DNA of 64,000 bases from Nepenthes gracilis. Its lineage: Eukaryota; Streptophyta; Magnoliopsida; Caryophyllales; Nepenthaceae. The notes beneath the pieces were generated by a model. The model saw nothing but the letters and a program-made list of their open reading frames with translations, was not told the DNA's origin and did not search any database. The position numbers and the translations under genes are program-made. The stretch spans positions 11,384,037-11,448,036 of the forward strand of contig BSYO01000004.1 in the NCBI GenBank assembly GCA_033239525.1. The letters run 5' to 3'. This document shows, piece after piece, positions 25,001 through 36,800 of this stretch; within the stretch, counting starts at the first letter, position 1; each line of letters begins with the position of its first letter.

Positions 25001-28000
25001 ACCACCAAAAGAGTGCCAAAGGAAGTACTATCCCTGCATACATAAGGAGCACTAGAAAAGCAACCAATCACATAAATAATTAGACTATTCACAAGAAAAT
25101 TGAAAATAAAATTGATAGCACTCCTCTCAATAGGAAAGATGCAGCTATTGATAATTAGACTATTTACGGCATCTATATCCATTATCCAACTTACCAAGAA
25201 TGATGCAAAATGTTCTGATGTCATAACTGCATTAAAACCAACAACAGGAACCAATGCAGCTAACAATGTCCCCAGAACAACCTGCATTTTTTAAGTTAGA
25301 TGTCATATCAAATAATTTCGTTATTTAAAAAAAAAAAACCATGAAACAGAGAAACTTTTCCAGGAAGAAAATGTCCCAAATACCTATTAGAAGTCTTTCA
25401 GAAGTAACAAAACTGACTTCCACACAAGCACGATGTAACTAGGATGTTTTGCAGAAAGAAATATTCTTTCTGCTGAACCCAATACTATACAATTGTTTGG
25501 ATGCAATCCTAAATTCCTTCATGACTTCTATTAGATTCATTCGCATCCTTTTGGGGAATGTACCAAGACAATTTTTCCCACATAACTATTTTCTAATTCA
25601 TGAAATTTCCAAAAAAACTCTCTACTTCATTTATCACTCTGCGAATTCTTTTCCAGGCTTTACATATTCCAACAACTCGGACATGTTATATGTTATATCA
25701 ATGAACTGAGAGTAAGAAAACTCTCAACTCATATAATCAGTCACCAAAAGTAAGTAACTAAACTTTAACACCAGTCATATATTGAAATTAATAGACATTC
25801 AATGCCCACAAATTATGGAGATAAAGTTCAATAATTAGGCAAAATATCAGTAATGAATCTCCTACTCCTTGCCTGATAATAGATCTCAAATAAAATCTGC
25901 ATAAGTTTACACAAAAACAATTCTTCAACTTCTTGTAAAGTGTCCTTACAGAATATCATAATTCCCTCTATTGCTCCTTCATCTCAGGAACATCCAACAA
26001 AAAAAAAAAAAAAAAACCTTAAGATATTTCCTCATTGCTACATCATTGAATCCAGGTATGAGTACTGGCTATGTCTACTCAGAAAGCTCCAATGTTTCGT
26101 AGAATTTTCTTGGAAGATTTGTTGCTTCCTTATCCTACATGGTATTTTGTGGGAAAGGGAAGCATCAAAGCAACTAGACTCACAAATTATTAAATGAATA
26201 AATAAGTTGAATGACAGACTACTGGTATTCCTACATCCAGGTATTGACAGCAAAGAATGAATTGTTAAATCATAAGACTATATGAGAATTGCATGAACTT
26301 TCAAAATCCAAGAATGACAGAATTACTTACAAGAGGAGCATAGGCAACATATAGCCGAGAAGAATATCGGCCAGTTATGATGCAAAGGAGCACATGCATT
26401 GGAATAAGATTAATTATAAAGGTGTACCCTCCCCAGGAACAAACCTACCAGTGATAATAAAAACCATCAAAACTTTACAATGAAATCGCTGAACAAAAAA
26501 CACCAGCACATGAAGCATACCATATAAAAGTATGATATGGCATTCAAAGTTGCATAAAACAGAGATCCAGTGTTTAGGGCCTGCACTCAGAAAACCAATT
26601 TCAGAATACAGGTGGATAAGGAGAGCATATCCAGCATACCATTGATAGGAAAGAATCAAGGGAAGGAAATGCAAAAGATAATCAGCTTCAAAAAGGAAAA
26701 TGGAGAATAGCAAAACAAACAAAAAGAAAACAATAAGATGCACTAGATGTCACTTAGAACACACCTTAACATAGAGATAGAATGTAAAAATCAGGGCAAA
26801 TATAGCCACAGCTTCATTGTCATAGCTGCCAGCCACAGATCGGGATATATAGGAAGGAACCTACAAATACAGTGACATATGAAATTGAATTTTATAATGA
26901 AGTTTGCTAAGAATCATCATTCTTAACAATTACCATAGTTCACATCCAATAGGCAAGGACTACATGCTTATGATGACATCATTCATGTAATACAAAGTAC
27001 TTGAATGTCTGAATACACTTGTTTACCATGGCTAAAAGAGCTGCTGCTGTAAGTCCTGCACCGGTGCCCTTCACTTCCTAAAAGAAACAACAATGCATCA
27101 TCAACAAATTTGAGTCACAATAAATCTTTATTTATTTGGAGGAAGGTAACGACAGGGAGATGAAAATATTAAATAAATCAAGCCAACCTTTGTCAGAAGG
27201 TAGGTTGCCCATGCAGCAAAAGCAGAAAATACTGGAGCAGTAAACACACAGACGGTTTCCACAGATAAAGGAATGTTGAAAGAATTCAATATCCTGTCAC
27301 AAGCATATAGTTGTAATTTGTGAGACATATCAATTAAACCACCCTTGACATGCTAGACATGGAGACAGCAGAAACATAGCAGATACATAAAAAACAAGAA
27401 AATAAACCCACCACCACATGGTTCCTGCTGTCAATGTTAATCCAGGATAAACAGTACCACCAATCACACGACCAAGAGGATACCTTGAAAAAAGCAACAC
27501 AATGGAACTTTCAAAAAAAAAGAAAACACCATAAAAGAAACAAAGGAACACCATACAAGGAGGCTTTCTATGAAGCACTTACCAAGTCCTGTCATCAAAC
27601 CAGTTCCAAAAGTCATAGATTCCATTCTTTGTGAGAAACTGAAATAAACGATGACCATCAAATTACACGTAGATGAAGAACATAAGCATACAGGGTCAGA
27701 TGGGGGGAGGCGGAAACAATAGATAAAATAATGATTGAAAGATAAAAAGATATTAGCTTGATATGGTCTGGATAAGAGATAAGAAAACACAATTTATGAG
27801 TATTATTCTTCCTCACTGATCAAGTGATAATTACTACTAGTTATGAAGTTAAGGACACAAAACAAGTCATCTCTTAGATTGAGGTACATGTCTCGTATTG
27901 AAAATTCAATCCATTCAGCTTTCATGGAGATGATAAAACCAAAACAGACCATATCAATGACTCAGCCCAAAAATTACAATTGCTCCGTAAACAACGGATA

Positions 28001-28765
28001 AACAAAAAACCAATCCATGGGATGGAGATTGGTTGTGGTGATCATGTATTCAGGACCCAACAGTTCAGATGTACCATTAATTCTATAATACTTTATTAAA
28101 GATGTGAATGCCGGAAGGTGCCTAGCCTTCACGTATGAATCTTCCATAGCTAGAAAGCAATTATCGAAATAATTGTATTTCTACTGCCTAGCTTTAGCCT
28201 AGTGGTGCAGAATATGAACGACTAAGGTTCTCCATAACAACCATAGATGATTCAGAAATAACTGCAATGTCCCACTAAATCATGTAAGGAAACGGCAAAG
28301 GTGACAAATGGAAAAACCGACCTGGTAAATTACAGAAATTACAACCAGCATACCGTAATTCAGTATAAAGCTAAATATGCTTAGAAATCTGAAAAGGCAA
28401 ACGCAATGTAGAAATAGGGTGAGATTAAAACCTGAGTGACACGATAATTGAAATAAGGATCAAACTCGTGAATTACACTCTCGTATTTGATAACCTGTCG
28501 TCAACCAATCAGTAAATTGAGGTAAATATAACTACCAGCAACAGTGTACAGGCTCAAAATAATGACTTTGCGTAGGACATCAACCATCAGATCTAATCAG
28601 TTAAAGTTGGAAGATTGGCAGACAAGAAACTAAAGTTGGAAGACTCACCGAGAAGAGTCGGATAGAGAATGCGATGATTCCGATCAAGACGAGAATAAAG
28701 AAAGCGAGAACATTTCCAAATGCCTGTCTTAAAGACGATCCATTGGCGGTGTCCAAGGCCGCCAT
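13028..28765 (-). CDS. STT3A: STT3A-type catalytic subunit of oligosaccharyltransferase (23 exons, 785 aa)
   Basis: Transfers the Glc3Man9GlcNAc2 glycan from dolichol pyrophosphate to Asn in N-X-S/T sites in the ER lumen, as the catalytic subunit of the OST complex. Exons, in transcription order: 28765-28649, 28494-28432, 27638-27583, 27483-27412, 27293-27188, 27077-27027, 26860-26765, 26580-26521, 26444-26331, 25281-25195, 24358-24255, 23991-23896, 19795-19675, 19559-19479, 19394-19263, 19143-18889, 17259-17116, 15694-15508, 15423-15326, 14422-14343, 14244-14157, 13275-13186, 13087-13028. All introns are GT-AG and in phase. Key motifs: EFDPYFN (~49-55), DNE (169-171), SVSE (353-356), WWDYG (589-593) and DINK...M (656-663). 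About 11-13 membrane segments occupy residues 20-470 and 513-537, and a Lys/Glu-rich loop lies at ~475-510. An in-frame TAG just upstream fixes the start. Length is close to Arabidopsis STT3A (779 aa, from memory). The last exon is the least certain. Confidence 0.95.
15508..15694 (-). CDS. STT3A: STT3A exon 18: WWDYG acceptor-sequon binding exon
   Basis: This exon encodes residues 586-647 and begins [15 protein letters not shown] is the invariant motif of all STT3/PglB/AglB enzymes and recognises the Ser/Thr at +2 of the sequon. Directly after it are three sequons of the enzyme itself, N601-R-T, N608-N-T and N612-N-T. In yeast and animal STT3 the equivalent site carries a glycan needed for complex stability, so these are likely glycosylated here. 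Acceptor and donor are CTGTAG and GTTGGA. The exon ends in phase 1 and joins the exon at 15423 with the frame kept. Confidence 0.95.
15851..16008 (-). repeat. Two tandem copies of an Au-SINE-like 3' segment (STT3A intron 17)
   Basis: Two adjacent ~75-bp units (15851-15923 and 15933-16008) share aaagctcctactcca, gagtttga, a tacataac word and a cattgcaaag end. Read on the minus strand, each contains ctttgcaat, then a GGCAAGGTTATGTACAT-like phrase, then GAGTAGGAGCTTTGT. From memory, this resembles the conserved 3' region of plant Au SINEs (GGTAAGGCTGCGTACA...GGGAGC). The tRNA-derived head was not found. They lie well inside an intron. Confidence 0.45.
16925..17100 (+). repeat. Short direct repeats next to STT3A exon 17
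   Basis: The phrase aaggtcagtgactt(g/a)acat occurs at about 16928 and 17079, and atgtttgtagatcacagt at about 16949 and 17007, giving interleaved direct repeats within 170 bp. The second copy ends about 15 bp from the 3' edge of exon 17. This looks like local duplication rather than a gene; no function is assigned. Confidence 0.5.
18125..18398. mobile_element. MITE-like element with G-rich inverted ends (STT3A intron 16)
   Basis: The left end reads gtttgagagaagg...gggaggggaa. The reverse complement of the right end reads tgtttggaagtttagaag, then ggaggggaa. These are imperfect terminal inverted repeats around ~270 bp with no open frame. Similar tgtttgg...ggagggg ends bound the element at 20015-21610 in the same gene. 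The ends suggest a small non-autonomous DNA transposon. TSDs were not identified. Confidence 0.3.
18889..19143 (-). CDS. STT3A: STT3A exon 16: charged linker plus last membrane helix
   Basis: The exon encodes residues 453-537: a polar stretch, a Lys/Glu-rich low-complexity run (several KEKEK repeats, ~479-505), then a hydrophobic helix (about 513-537) that re-enters the membrane before the luminal catalytic domain. The acceptor choice matters: using the AG before GGGATACC would shift the frame to an early stop, whereas the AG four bases earlier (before CCAGGG) keeps it open, so I chose the latter. The linker is the most variable part of plant STT3 proteins. Confidence 0.85.
20015..21610. mobile_element. 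MITE-like element interrupted by a solo LTR (STT3A intron 12)
   Basis: The left edge begins tgtttggtttaaggagag. The right edge, reversed, begins tgtttgttatggggg, then ggaggagggagaaagg. The two share the tgtttg start and the purine-rich interior seen at 18125-18398. The solo LTR at 20051-21080 lies inside, leaving about 560 bp of element. Inverted-repeat match is imperfect and no matching 8-bp TSD was seen, so the call is tentative. Confidence 0.25.
20051..21080 (+). mobile_element. Solo LTR with perfect 5-bp TSD in STT3A intron 12
   Basis: The 1030-bp segment starts TGTTAGGACTTTC, ends CACTTTTCA, and is flanked on both sides by AAATG (20046-20050 and 21081-21085). Near its 3' end it has ttcgttaacaagatctatat, typical of U5 regions in plant Copia LTRs. 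It contains no coding sequence, and no second copy is nearby, as expected after recombination between the two LTRs of a full element. Sirevirus-like Copia is my guess at the family; the TSD and TG...CA ends are seen directly. Confidence 0.6.
22725..22997 (+). repeat. Imperfect tandem duplication (~130 bp unit) in STT3A intron 12
   Basis: Two adjacent units share gaagtatttgatg/gtaattgatg, ggattccaa, the 17-bp run tcaaacaatcaaatta, a 'tccaacaa' word, aatg(g/a)cagcata and tcatattatt, in the same order. The units differ by small indels. This is an old local duplication in non-coding DNA. Confidence 0.6.
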
Positions 28766-30809
28766 AAACGGCCAATTCGAGCTCTAACTGAGAAAAGCAA
28801 CAGAGAGGGAGAGAGAGCGAGACTACAGGGTTTTGGAGAGTTTTGAGAAGACAACGAGAAGGGTGGTGAGGAGCGAAGACTCCGTGCAATTGACAACAAA
28901 TTACTACTCCGATCACTATGACCATTGGGCCACTTGTCCTTTCCGAATTTACCATAACCTCCCTAACGCTCTTGGTTTTTTTTTTTTTTTCTTGTTTTTT
29001 AAAATAGTAAAACTTATGGACACGAATAATAATAAAAAATATATAATTTATATTTTTAGTTTATTTCAAAATTATTAAGAAAGGTATGAATTCTATTTTT
29101 ATTTTATTTTTCTATTAAAAATAATAATTTTAATATAGATAAATATATAAGTAAATATATGAGTAGTATTGTGGATAAAGCACACGCAGCAGCAGCTGCT
29201 TCATCATTGGTTAGAATAAACAATATTTTGCCAGTTTTTGCCAAATGGCATGATTTAATTGGGCGTTGCTATACAACTCTTTCGCCTAGCGGCAAAACCC
29301 AAACGGAAAAAATTATAAATGTTTAGCAAATAAAAAATTGGGTTATTTTCAAATTGTTTTTAAAAATAAAAAAACTTTAAATTTATCTTTTTTTATTTAA
29401 AAAATTAAAATTTTAAAAATATCAAAAAATACTTTGAAATTTTTTTACCGACTATAACGTAAAGTTCTTAACAATTTTCTAAATCAAACTTATATAAAAA
29501 CATTTTAAAAATGTATTATTATAAACATATTATTTTATTAGTTTGAATTAATTAATTTAAAATTTTTCTTACTTTATTTTAAAAATGTTTTCATCCAATG
29601 CAAATACTAAATTATTTTTTTGTTTTTTTTTGTTTTTATATTTCTTCGAGCAAGATTAAGAAATTGATCTTTTTAACTAAATAAAACCTTTTATATTTCT
29701 TCTCAAATGCAATTTGGCAGAGCGCGTTGTCACGGGATAATCCTTTATCTATAATACTAGTGTGATGGCAAAGCAATGTACTTTGTATTTTTGATAAAAG
29801 AAAGCATACTTCGTTATAAAAATTGTATATAAAAAGTATGAAACATCTTTCAAACACACATCCACAAGCTCATCCATTAGATCTCTTAACCACTAGCTTC
29901 TCACTTAGTTAAACTACTACTTTGGATTCATTATACTTGCCTTATTGTCTCAACTGAGAGGAAATCATCCATTTATACAAAAATGTCACCATAATTAGTA
30001 AGAATTCTTTGTTTTATCTATGACTTTCTCGAGAATACTCTAGAATTACTCTGATAATCTTCATTCAAGGCCGATCTAGAGTAAAGTGCATATTTTCTAT
30101 AACTTTTTAAAAATTATATAAACAACTCTCTACTTTACATATACATCTTTTACAATTAAATTGTATATGTGAACATTCTCTATCTTACAACATTATTGGG
30201 TGAGGCGATATCTCATTCATCCATCAATTAAGTGAGCTGTATTGTCCATGTTAAACAAGGTAAAGATCTTTTCCACCCTACCTTGTACTATCCATACCTC
30301 CCCTATCCACAGTTCACCTTCACCCAAACAACCAGTTAAGTGTAAAGGCTACCATTGCAGTATCATTGCATTATTTTTCACAAAATAGATAATCGAGTTT
30401 CCAAAGGTAGATTAAAACAAACTAGGAACTAGAGTTGAAGCATCATTGCATTATTGTTCACAAAAATACATACCAGAGTTTCCAAATGAGCTGAGGTAGA
30501 ATAAGTCATACTAAGTTAAGAAACTCGCTGAATGAAAGAACCAAGAAGATAAAAACACCAGAAATAAAGGAGGCTCTTAGTGCCTGCAACCTGAAAACAA
30601 ATATAAGCACTTCGATTATATCCTGAAAGCCAATGCATGCACATGATCTGCAGATTTCAGTAAGGCACACTGGCAAGGAGATGCACAGAAAGCCACGGTA
30701 TATTAAGAGGGCAATGTCCATTAGCCAAAATCCCAGAATAAAGCCTCAGACTTCAGGCGCCAACTTCCATTCTTCCAGCAAAATTGAGAATTCAAGAGCA
30801 CCAATATAT
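28766..30809. promoter_or_regulatory. Intergenic region between SDS22 and STT3A; STT3A promoter and 5' UTR
   Basis: Both flanking genes read leftward, so this 2.0-kb stretch holds the SDS22 3' UTR (right end) and the STT3A promoter and leader (left end). A GA-rich stretch near 28800-28825 would fall in the STT3A 5' leader. From ~28970 to 29620 the DNA is very AT-rich. A GC-richer island near 29268-29305 contains the near-palindrome cgcctagcggc. No credible coding frame is present, and I did not assign a TATA box or transcription start. Confidence 0.5.
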
Positions 30810-33800
30810 CTAGGCAAAAACTTCAGAATCAATTTGCTGGACATTTGGGAACATTTGCCTGAGTGAAACCAAGTAGTTTGGAGAACTAGCCTGCAGATAT
30901 GCCGAAAAATAGCAAGTTCAAGTCAGTCGAGAAATGGACAAAGATATGTTCATTTGAAATGCTGCAATACTGTAGGATTTTGGAAGCAAATGATAACAAG
31001 ACGTAAACACCCCAGGAAATATAACCCCCCCACCCCCAACCCACAAAAAAAAAAAAAAAAACACAAAACACAGAAGCAAAGCTAACAGGATCATTTGATC
31101 AGATGCGTTGTTAAGAACTTCAGCAATCTGGTATTCCACTATCACCATGAAACAATTCTGTATACATGAAGCATTAAATAAATCAAACAATCCATGGCAA
31201 TGGTAACCCCATCAAGAGTTTTATTTTCCTTTCCTCACAGGTTGCAAACAAGCAACTTTTACTCAATTTATTCACAACTAGAAGAAATGTGGCAAAAGAG
31301 ATATGGATAACGTCTAGCAGCATTGTCACACCGCTGGGTTATCTATCAAGGTTGTGAAGATTACCAAGGGTAGGTTTGAGCAGAATTGGCCACGGAATGA
31401 AATATTAGAATCTAGAGGCCTGAAACTGATATTGTCTGATACCGCAACAAGATCTTAATATGTCACCAAATCAGTGATATATCATTATATATTAATTAAT
31501 ATTCAAAATATCAACTAATATACCAGATATTTGGCTGATACGTCAGCTAATATTTGTCTATTTATATATGATTCATATATATTTTTTTATTTTAATATAT
31601 CTGATACTAATACATATTACTTATTATATCTGACACTAATATGGTCAATACCAATATGGATATTTTCATCCATGGAACTAATATATAGGGATGTTCTAGG
31701 AAATACTGGCTTGCCTCTAAAATGAACAAAGTAAAGCCCTAGATTGGCACTTCTTTTCCATTTGAGATTGGGACTCGGGGATTGAAATGATGAACCAACT
31801 TGTAGAGTTGTTGCCACATAAACTGGTGATCATAGGTTTGAGTCATGGAAATGGTCCCTTGAATTTGTATAATGTAAAATAACACCACATACAATAGACA
31901 CAAATTTGGTCTAACCATCCTCCGAATCCCACACTTAATGGGAGTTTCATGCACCAGGTTGTTTTTTTTAGGGACAAACCAACTTGATTGGAATTGTCAC
32001 ACAATTAACAAATTGAAGGGACCCTAAAGTCAGGGATGACTCTGCAAACTGATTTGTAGAACAAACGTTACCACAACATCATCCCTGAATGTTTCCCCAA
32101 AAAATAGCAAAATAAAGCAGCACGAAGGCCTAGCTTTACACTTGGTACCTAAGGAAAAGAAAAAAAAAAAAAACCATCCATCTGTCATCTAGAATGAGAT
32201 AGCACAGCAAAGCCTCCATACATGACCCCATTACAAGGACCATGCATCAAGTAAGCCTAGGGGATAAACTTCAGGCCTTTGGGGAACGAACTCGAGAGGT
32301 TGACTGGCTTAGCTTATGCAATTACTGTTAATATCTAGTAAATACTTAATCCTGCTTAATTTAGAGCATAGTGAGCAATATGTACAGCCAGCAATGGAAA
32401 TATCAGTAGGACAGAATAGGTGACAGGCAGAAACAAAACCTGACTTACTTGGTCCGCATATTTGGTCTAGCTACAGGCATCCCCTACTTTCTCTTGTCTG
32501 GACCAATTTTATTTCATTTTATTTATTAAAAATATCATTTTAAGATTTCTGTGCAATGAGAGATGTCGATGGTTATCAAATCTCAATTCTTTTCAAACAT
32601 AGCCTCAACATCTTCCATTCGTTCTCATTGTCATACCCTCAGGTTTTAGAAACAGGCTACATCAGCATACAAAGCAAGATGCTTTTTGGTGTTGCGATGA
32701 GAAAGAGATCATAAAAAAAAATGAAAAGAGCAAGAGAGGTTCTTAAGGAAGATTGGTGCAATCTGGCTTTTATTGAAATAAACTGTTGGCAACAATAGTC
32801 AAGGGAGCTAAGGTTCAAAGAGGCAAAAAACACGATATTTCACCAGATGGCCTATAAGGAATAGCAAGAGGCCAATGATGAAGAAAAAACTTTTGCCATG
32901 AGAAGGTGTTGAGATTGAGGGTGGGAAGAGATTCAAGGAAGGAGTATGTTCAATCTGCATTAATCTCTGCCAGTAAAGTGGAGCACAGAGGCTGTTTCTT
33001 TGTCTTTATTGGTATAAGAGTAAATGAATTATGAAAAGACATAAGGGGGTGTCAACCTATAACAAAATCAAAAAATATACACTGCACCTCAAATAACTTC
33101 CAAACAAAAAAGGGAAAAAAGGAACATCAATCAACCAAACTAGATACACTTGAAATGCTCATACAACCAAACTATTCAGAGTTCCCAGACCTTGTTGCAA
33201 GGATTGTTTGAGAACTAGTTGTTGACGATAAAAACCACTACCAAACCCACTTTCAACCCTCACAGCCACGGCAAAACACATGACAAAGCCATAAAAAATC
33301 TAAGAAATCTAGCAAATGATACCCGACCAATACCCTTAAAACCACGAGGGATGAATATCAAACACAATGCCAATCCCTGACCAACTGAAACTTGATCCCT
33401 CAGAAATAACTTTTGCTTTACATCCAGACTTTCATCCCAGAACCCAAGCTACCATGAGACTTCAACCTGTCGAATTCAATTGAATCTCATCCATCATGTC
33501 ACAAATCCAGAATGCCAACTCAAACACCACAGGTAAACATCAATCACACTTCCGTCCCCATTTTTTTTAACATATCCATATCTTGAGAACCAAAGCTATC
33601 ACAAGCCATGACTTGGAATAAAAAACGAAACCTTCATTTTTTATTGAAGATTTTGCCTCTAACCTGGGTAAAATCAAGAGGAAAGTCAAAGAAATTGAAC
33701 CAGGACACAGAGAGAGAGAGAGAGAGAGAGAGAGTGAGTGAGTGAGTGAGTGAGTGAAGCAAATGTCATTGCCATCCCTAGTGTCTAGAGGACAAGGACA

Positions 33801-36800
33801 GCGCCTTTTGAGTGGTTTTCTGTCTGATGTAACTATCACCATCGGCATATTACTGAAAGTATACTCTTTTTGTGCTCAAAGACCACTGTAAATGAGTTTG
33901 CTGCTTTGAAATTGGGAACATAAGTTTGCATATGCCTTACTGAATATTGGAATAAGTTCAACATTACGCATACATATATTTGTCTTCTAGTCATGATGTC
34001 ATGATGAATTCAGTTGTAAAAAGCTTATTCTCTATTGTTTCAACTGCAAACCGTTGATACAGGAGTAACAGGACGCCTTCCTATTTCTAGCCACTATAGA
34101 CTCTCTTCTAACTGATCAAAGTGGAAAAAAAAAAAGAAGTGAAGCCATAGGCACTGGAAGACTAAGAAGAAAGTTCAGGTAAATCATGTTAGAGACATTT
34201 GTCTTATTGGCATATTCTGTGACTATGTATATTATTTTATTGATGTCGGGTTATGGGTTGTCGGTTTAAAATTCATTAAAATTCATTCGGTCCGCCCTCC
34301 ATAGCCCGCCCAAGGACTTCATGCTCGATGTCCGCTCGAGCATGTAATGAATGGGGGCCAATGCTCGCTCACAGGCCCTCCAAGCCAAACCCTAAGGGCC
34401 GCTCGCCGAAGCCAAGACAAACAAGGAATTTCAAAAGCTCTTCTATAAATATTGGCTTATGTTTTGAAACCTAAGGACGCCACTGGATTAGAGCCCCCAA
34501 TTTGAGAAGAATGCTTGATTGAGCTTTCAGAAAACTCATAAACATATCTTTGTACTCCATGTTCTAAAGAGTTTTCTCAAAATTCAAACTTCCATCCTTC
34601 TACCTACGTTGGAAACGTTGGTTCGTGAAGAAGGAGATCCGATTCGTGATTGGCAATTCAAGTGGCACGAGAGGGAAGAGTGGCTTGAAGACCGGAAGGT
34701 GTCCGGACTGGCGGCAAATCCAAGGAGTTCCTTGGCAGGGATCACGTGTTGTAATTACGCGTCGTTAAACTAGTTGATTTTCATAGTGCAAGCTTTTGGC
34801 CGTTGAAGTGAGTTTTCTCGATACCGTGGGTATCGAGTCACCAAAAAACGGGTCTTTATTATCATTGTTCATTATTATATATATATCAGGCATGCTTATA
34901 CATCTTGAGTTAAATATCCTTACGTGTAGATATTTAATTTAATTAATTTATTTTATTGCTTCCGCTATACTTGTAACGGGGTCGAAACACGTAAGCACCG
35001 AAACGTGCTCTTTCAAATCAGAAAGGCAAAATCCAAATAATTTCAACAGATAATCAGAAAGCAAATGACAAAGGAAGCATTTTAATGTCAGGCAGCGAGA
35101 TTCTGGGCATATGAAGATCAATCCTCGGTCAAGGAAAGCCATACACAAGGATTATGCTCGAGGTAGATAGTGGTAAGATGCTCCCTTGAACCAGTAACTG
35201 CCTCGGCAAGGCCTTCAAGTGAAGCAATCTGGTTGTCATTAAGCCATAGATCCTCCAGCCTGAACATAATGACCAGTCAGAGGCCATGTTTGAAGTTAAT
35301 AGCCAAACTATTTGTTCATCCAGCTAAATTGTTTAAGAGGCAAAATCCATACCTGGTAAGGTTTTCAATATTGTCCACTGATGTAAGCTTATTTGATGAC
35401 ACATCTAAGAGTCGGAGATTTACCAAAGTTGAGAGCCCTTCCAATTTTGAAATACCATTGTGACTCAAGTACAGTTCCTCAAGGGCCACGCACTCCTGCA
35501 AATCAGGGATAGAAAGAGAAGAAAAGAAATAAAAGTTGTTGACAAATAACCACGAACTTTAAAGGAGAATAACTATTGCTCATCACAACATATTCAACAA
35601 TTGCATGCCTCAAATCCCTTCATAGAAGTCAAGCGATTGCTTTGCAAGCTAATTTTCTTGATGTACTTCAACCCACAGAGGTTCACTGCTCGAATACGAT
35701 TTCGACCAAGCCATAACTCCCGCAAGCTTATTAAATTTTCAAGATTCTCCATTAGCTGAAATGGACCAGTGCTATATATCAAACATCTAGTGCTATATAT
35801 CAAATATCTCAGGTTACAATCAGAGATGGCAGTGGGAGTTCACTAACTAATATACCAGCATTCTCAAAGCAATACAAGGATGCAAAATTTATATATTGAT
35901 GTTTTCAAGAGCAAAGGTGCATGAAAGCGTGCAAACAGCAACTAGCAATTGATGAAATTACCAAATATCCTGTAAATAACCATGCATCTACTTTATTAAA
36001 TGTAAGAACACGTACCCGCAATCTATTGGATCCAAGTTCAAGAATCTGTAATTGATCAAAATGCTCAATTTCCTCCATCTTAGTAACTTCATTTTTAGAC
36101 ACGTACAGTTCTTTGAGAATGTTGGAGACCTTCGACAGCCCACTTAAAGATGATATCTCATTGAAGGAAACATCAAATACCAAAAGGTTCTTGAATATGC
36201 TGACATCAGGTATCTTCATCAGTTTGTTATCTCTAAGTACTAGTTCCTGCAGAATAAATAACATTCATATTTGTCATCATACTACAATAAGATGATCCAT
36301 AAAAAAACTCTCCATGTTCTGTGTGACTTTCCTACCCACCAAAGGGGGGCAGAAAAAGAACCTTCCATGCATTTTGGCATCAGTGCAACTAACAATGAGA
36401 GTATTCTTACATTCAAGTTTGTGCAAACTCAACACCGCTTGTATTATTAGCATACAATAGTCAAGTGGTCATGGTCCATAAAACATACCCAGCAAAGTGC
36501 TAAACCTACATATAAACTTCTAGAAGATAGCAATGAAGTTGTGAAAATAGAAATGCCAAGAAAATATTGTTGGGAAAAAAAACATGTTTATGCTGGTCTT
36601 TGTGCAACTAGTAACGTAATGTACACATTCATACTTTGAAATCTTTAGATCTTATTAATCCTTTTTAGATGTAATGGGAACTCCAATGGTGCTCCATATA
36701 TTTCTGGTAGAGGATTCCTGTTGTTACATTCTCGTTACCTCCAATAAGACACGGCAACAAAAATTACAACCTTGAAATTATTACTTTTCCCAGTTTTCAT

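Larger units (their letters stand above)
30891..35144. other. SDS22 intron 5 (4.25 kb): repeats, no gene
   Basis: Flanked by donor GTATGG (minus strand, left of exon 5) and acceptor CTGCAG (right of exon 6). It contains a poly-A tract near 31045, a very AT-rich stretch with repeated gata/ctgata words at 31430-31640, a microsatellite (33709-33757) and an inserted LTR-like piece (34243-34958). No open frame in it has a recognisable domain. Confidence 0.7.

Noticed and set aside
13028..28765. Possibility that STT3A is a pseudogene because its frames are scattered
   Set aside because: All 23 exons have proper splice borders, compatible phases and all conserved motifs, so the gene is intact at sequence level.
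33567..33848. 93-codon minus-strand frame with a Leu/Ser repeat
   Set aside because: The repeat is the translated AG/TGAG microsatellite; no domain flanks it.
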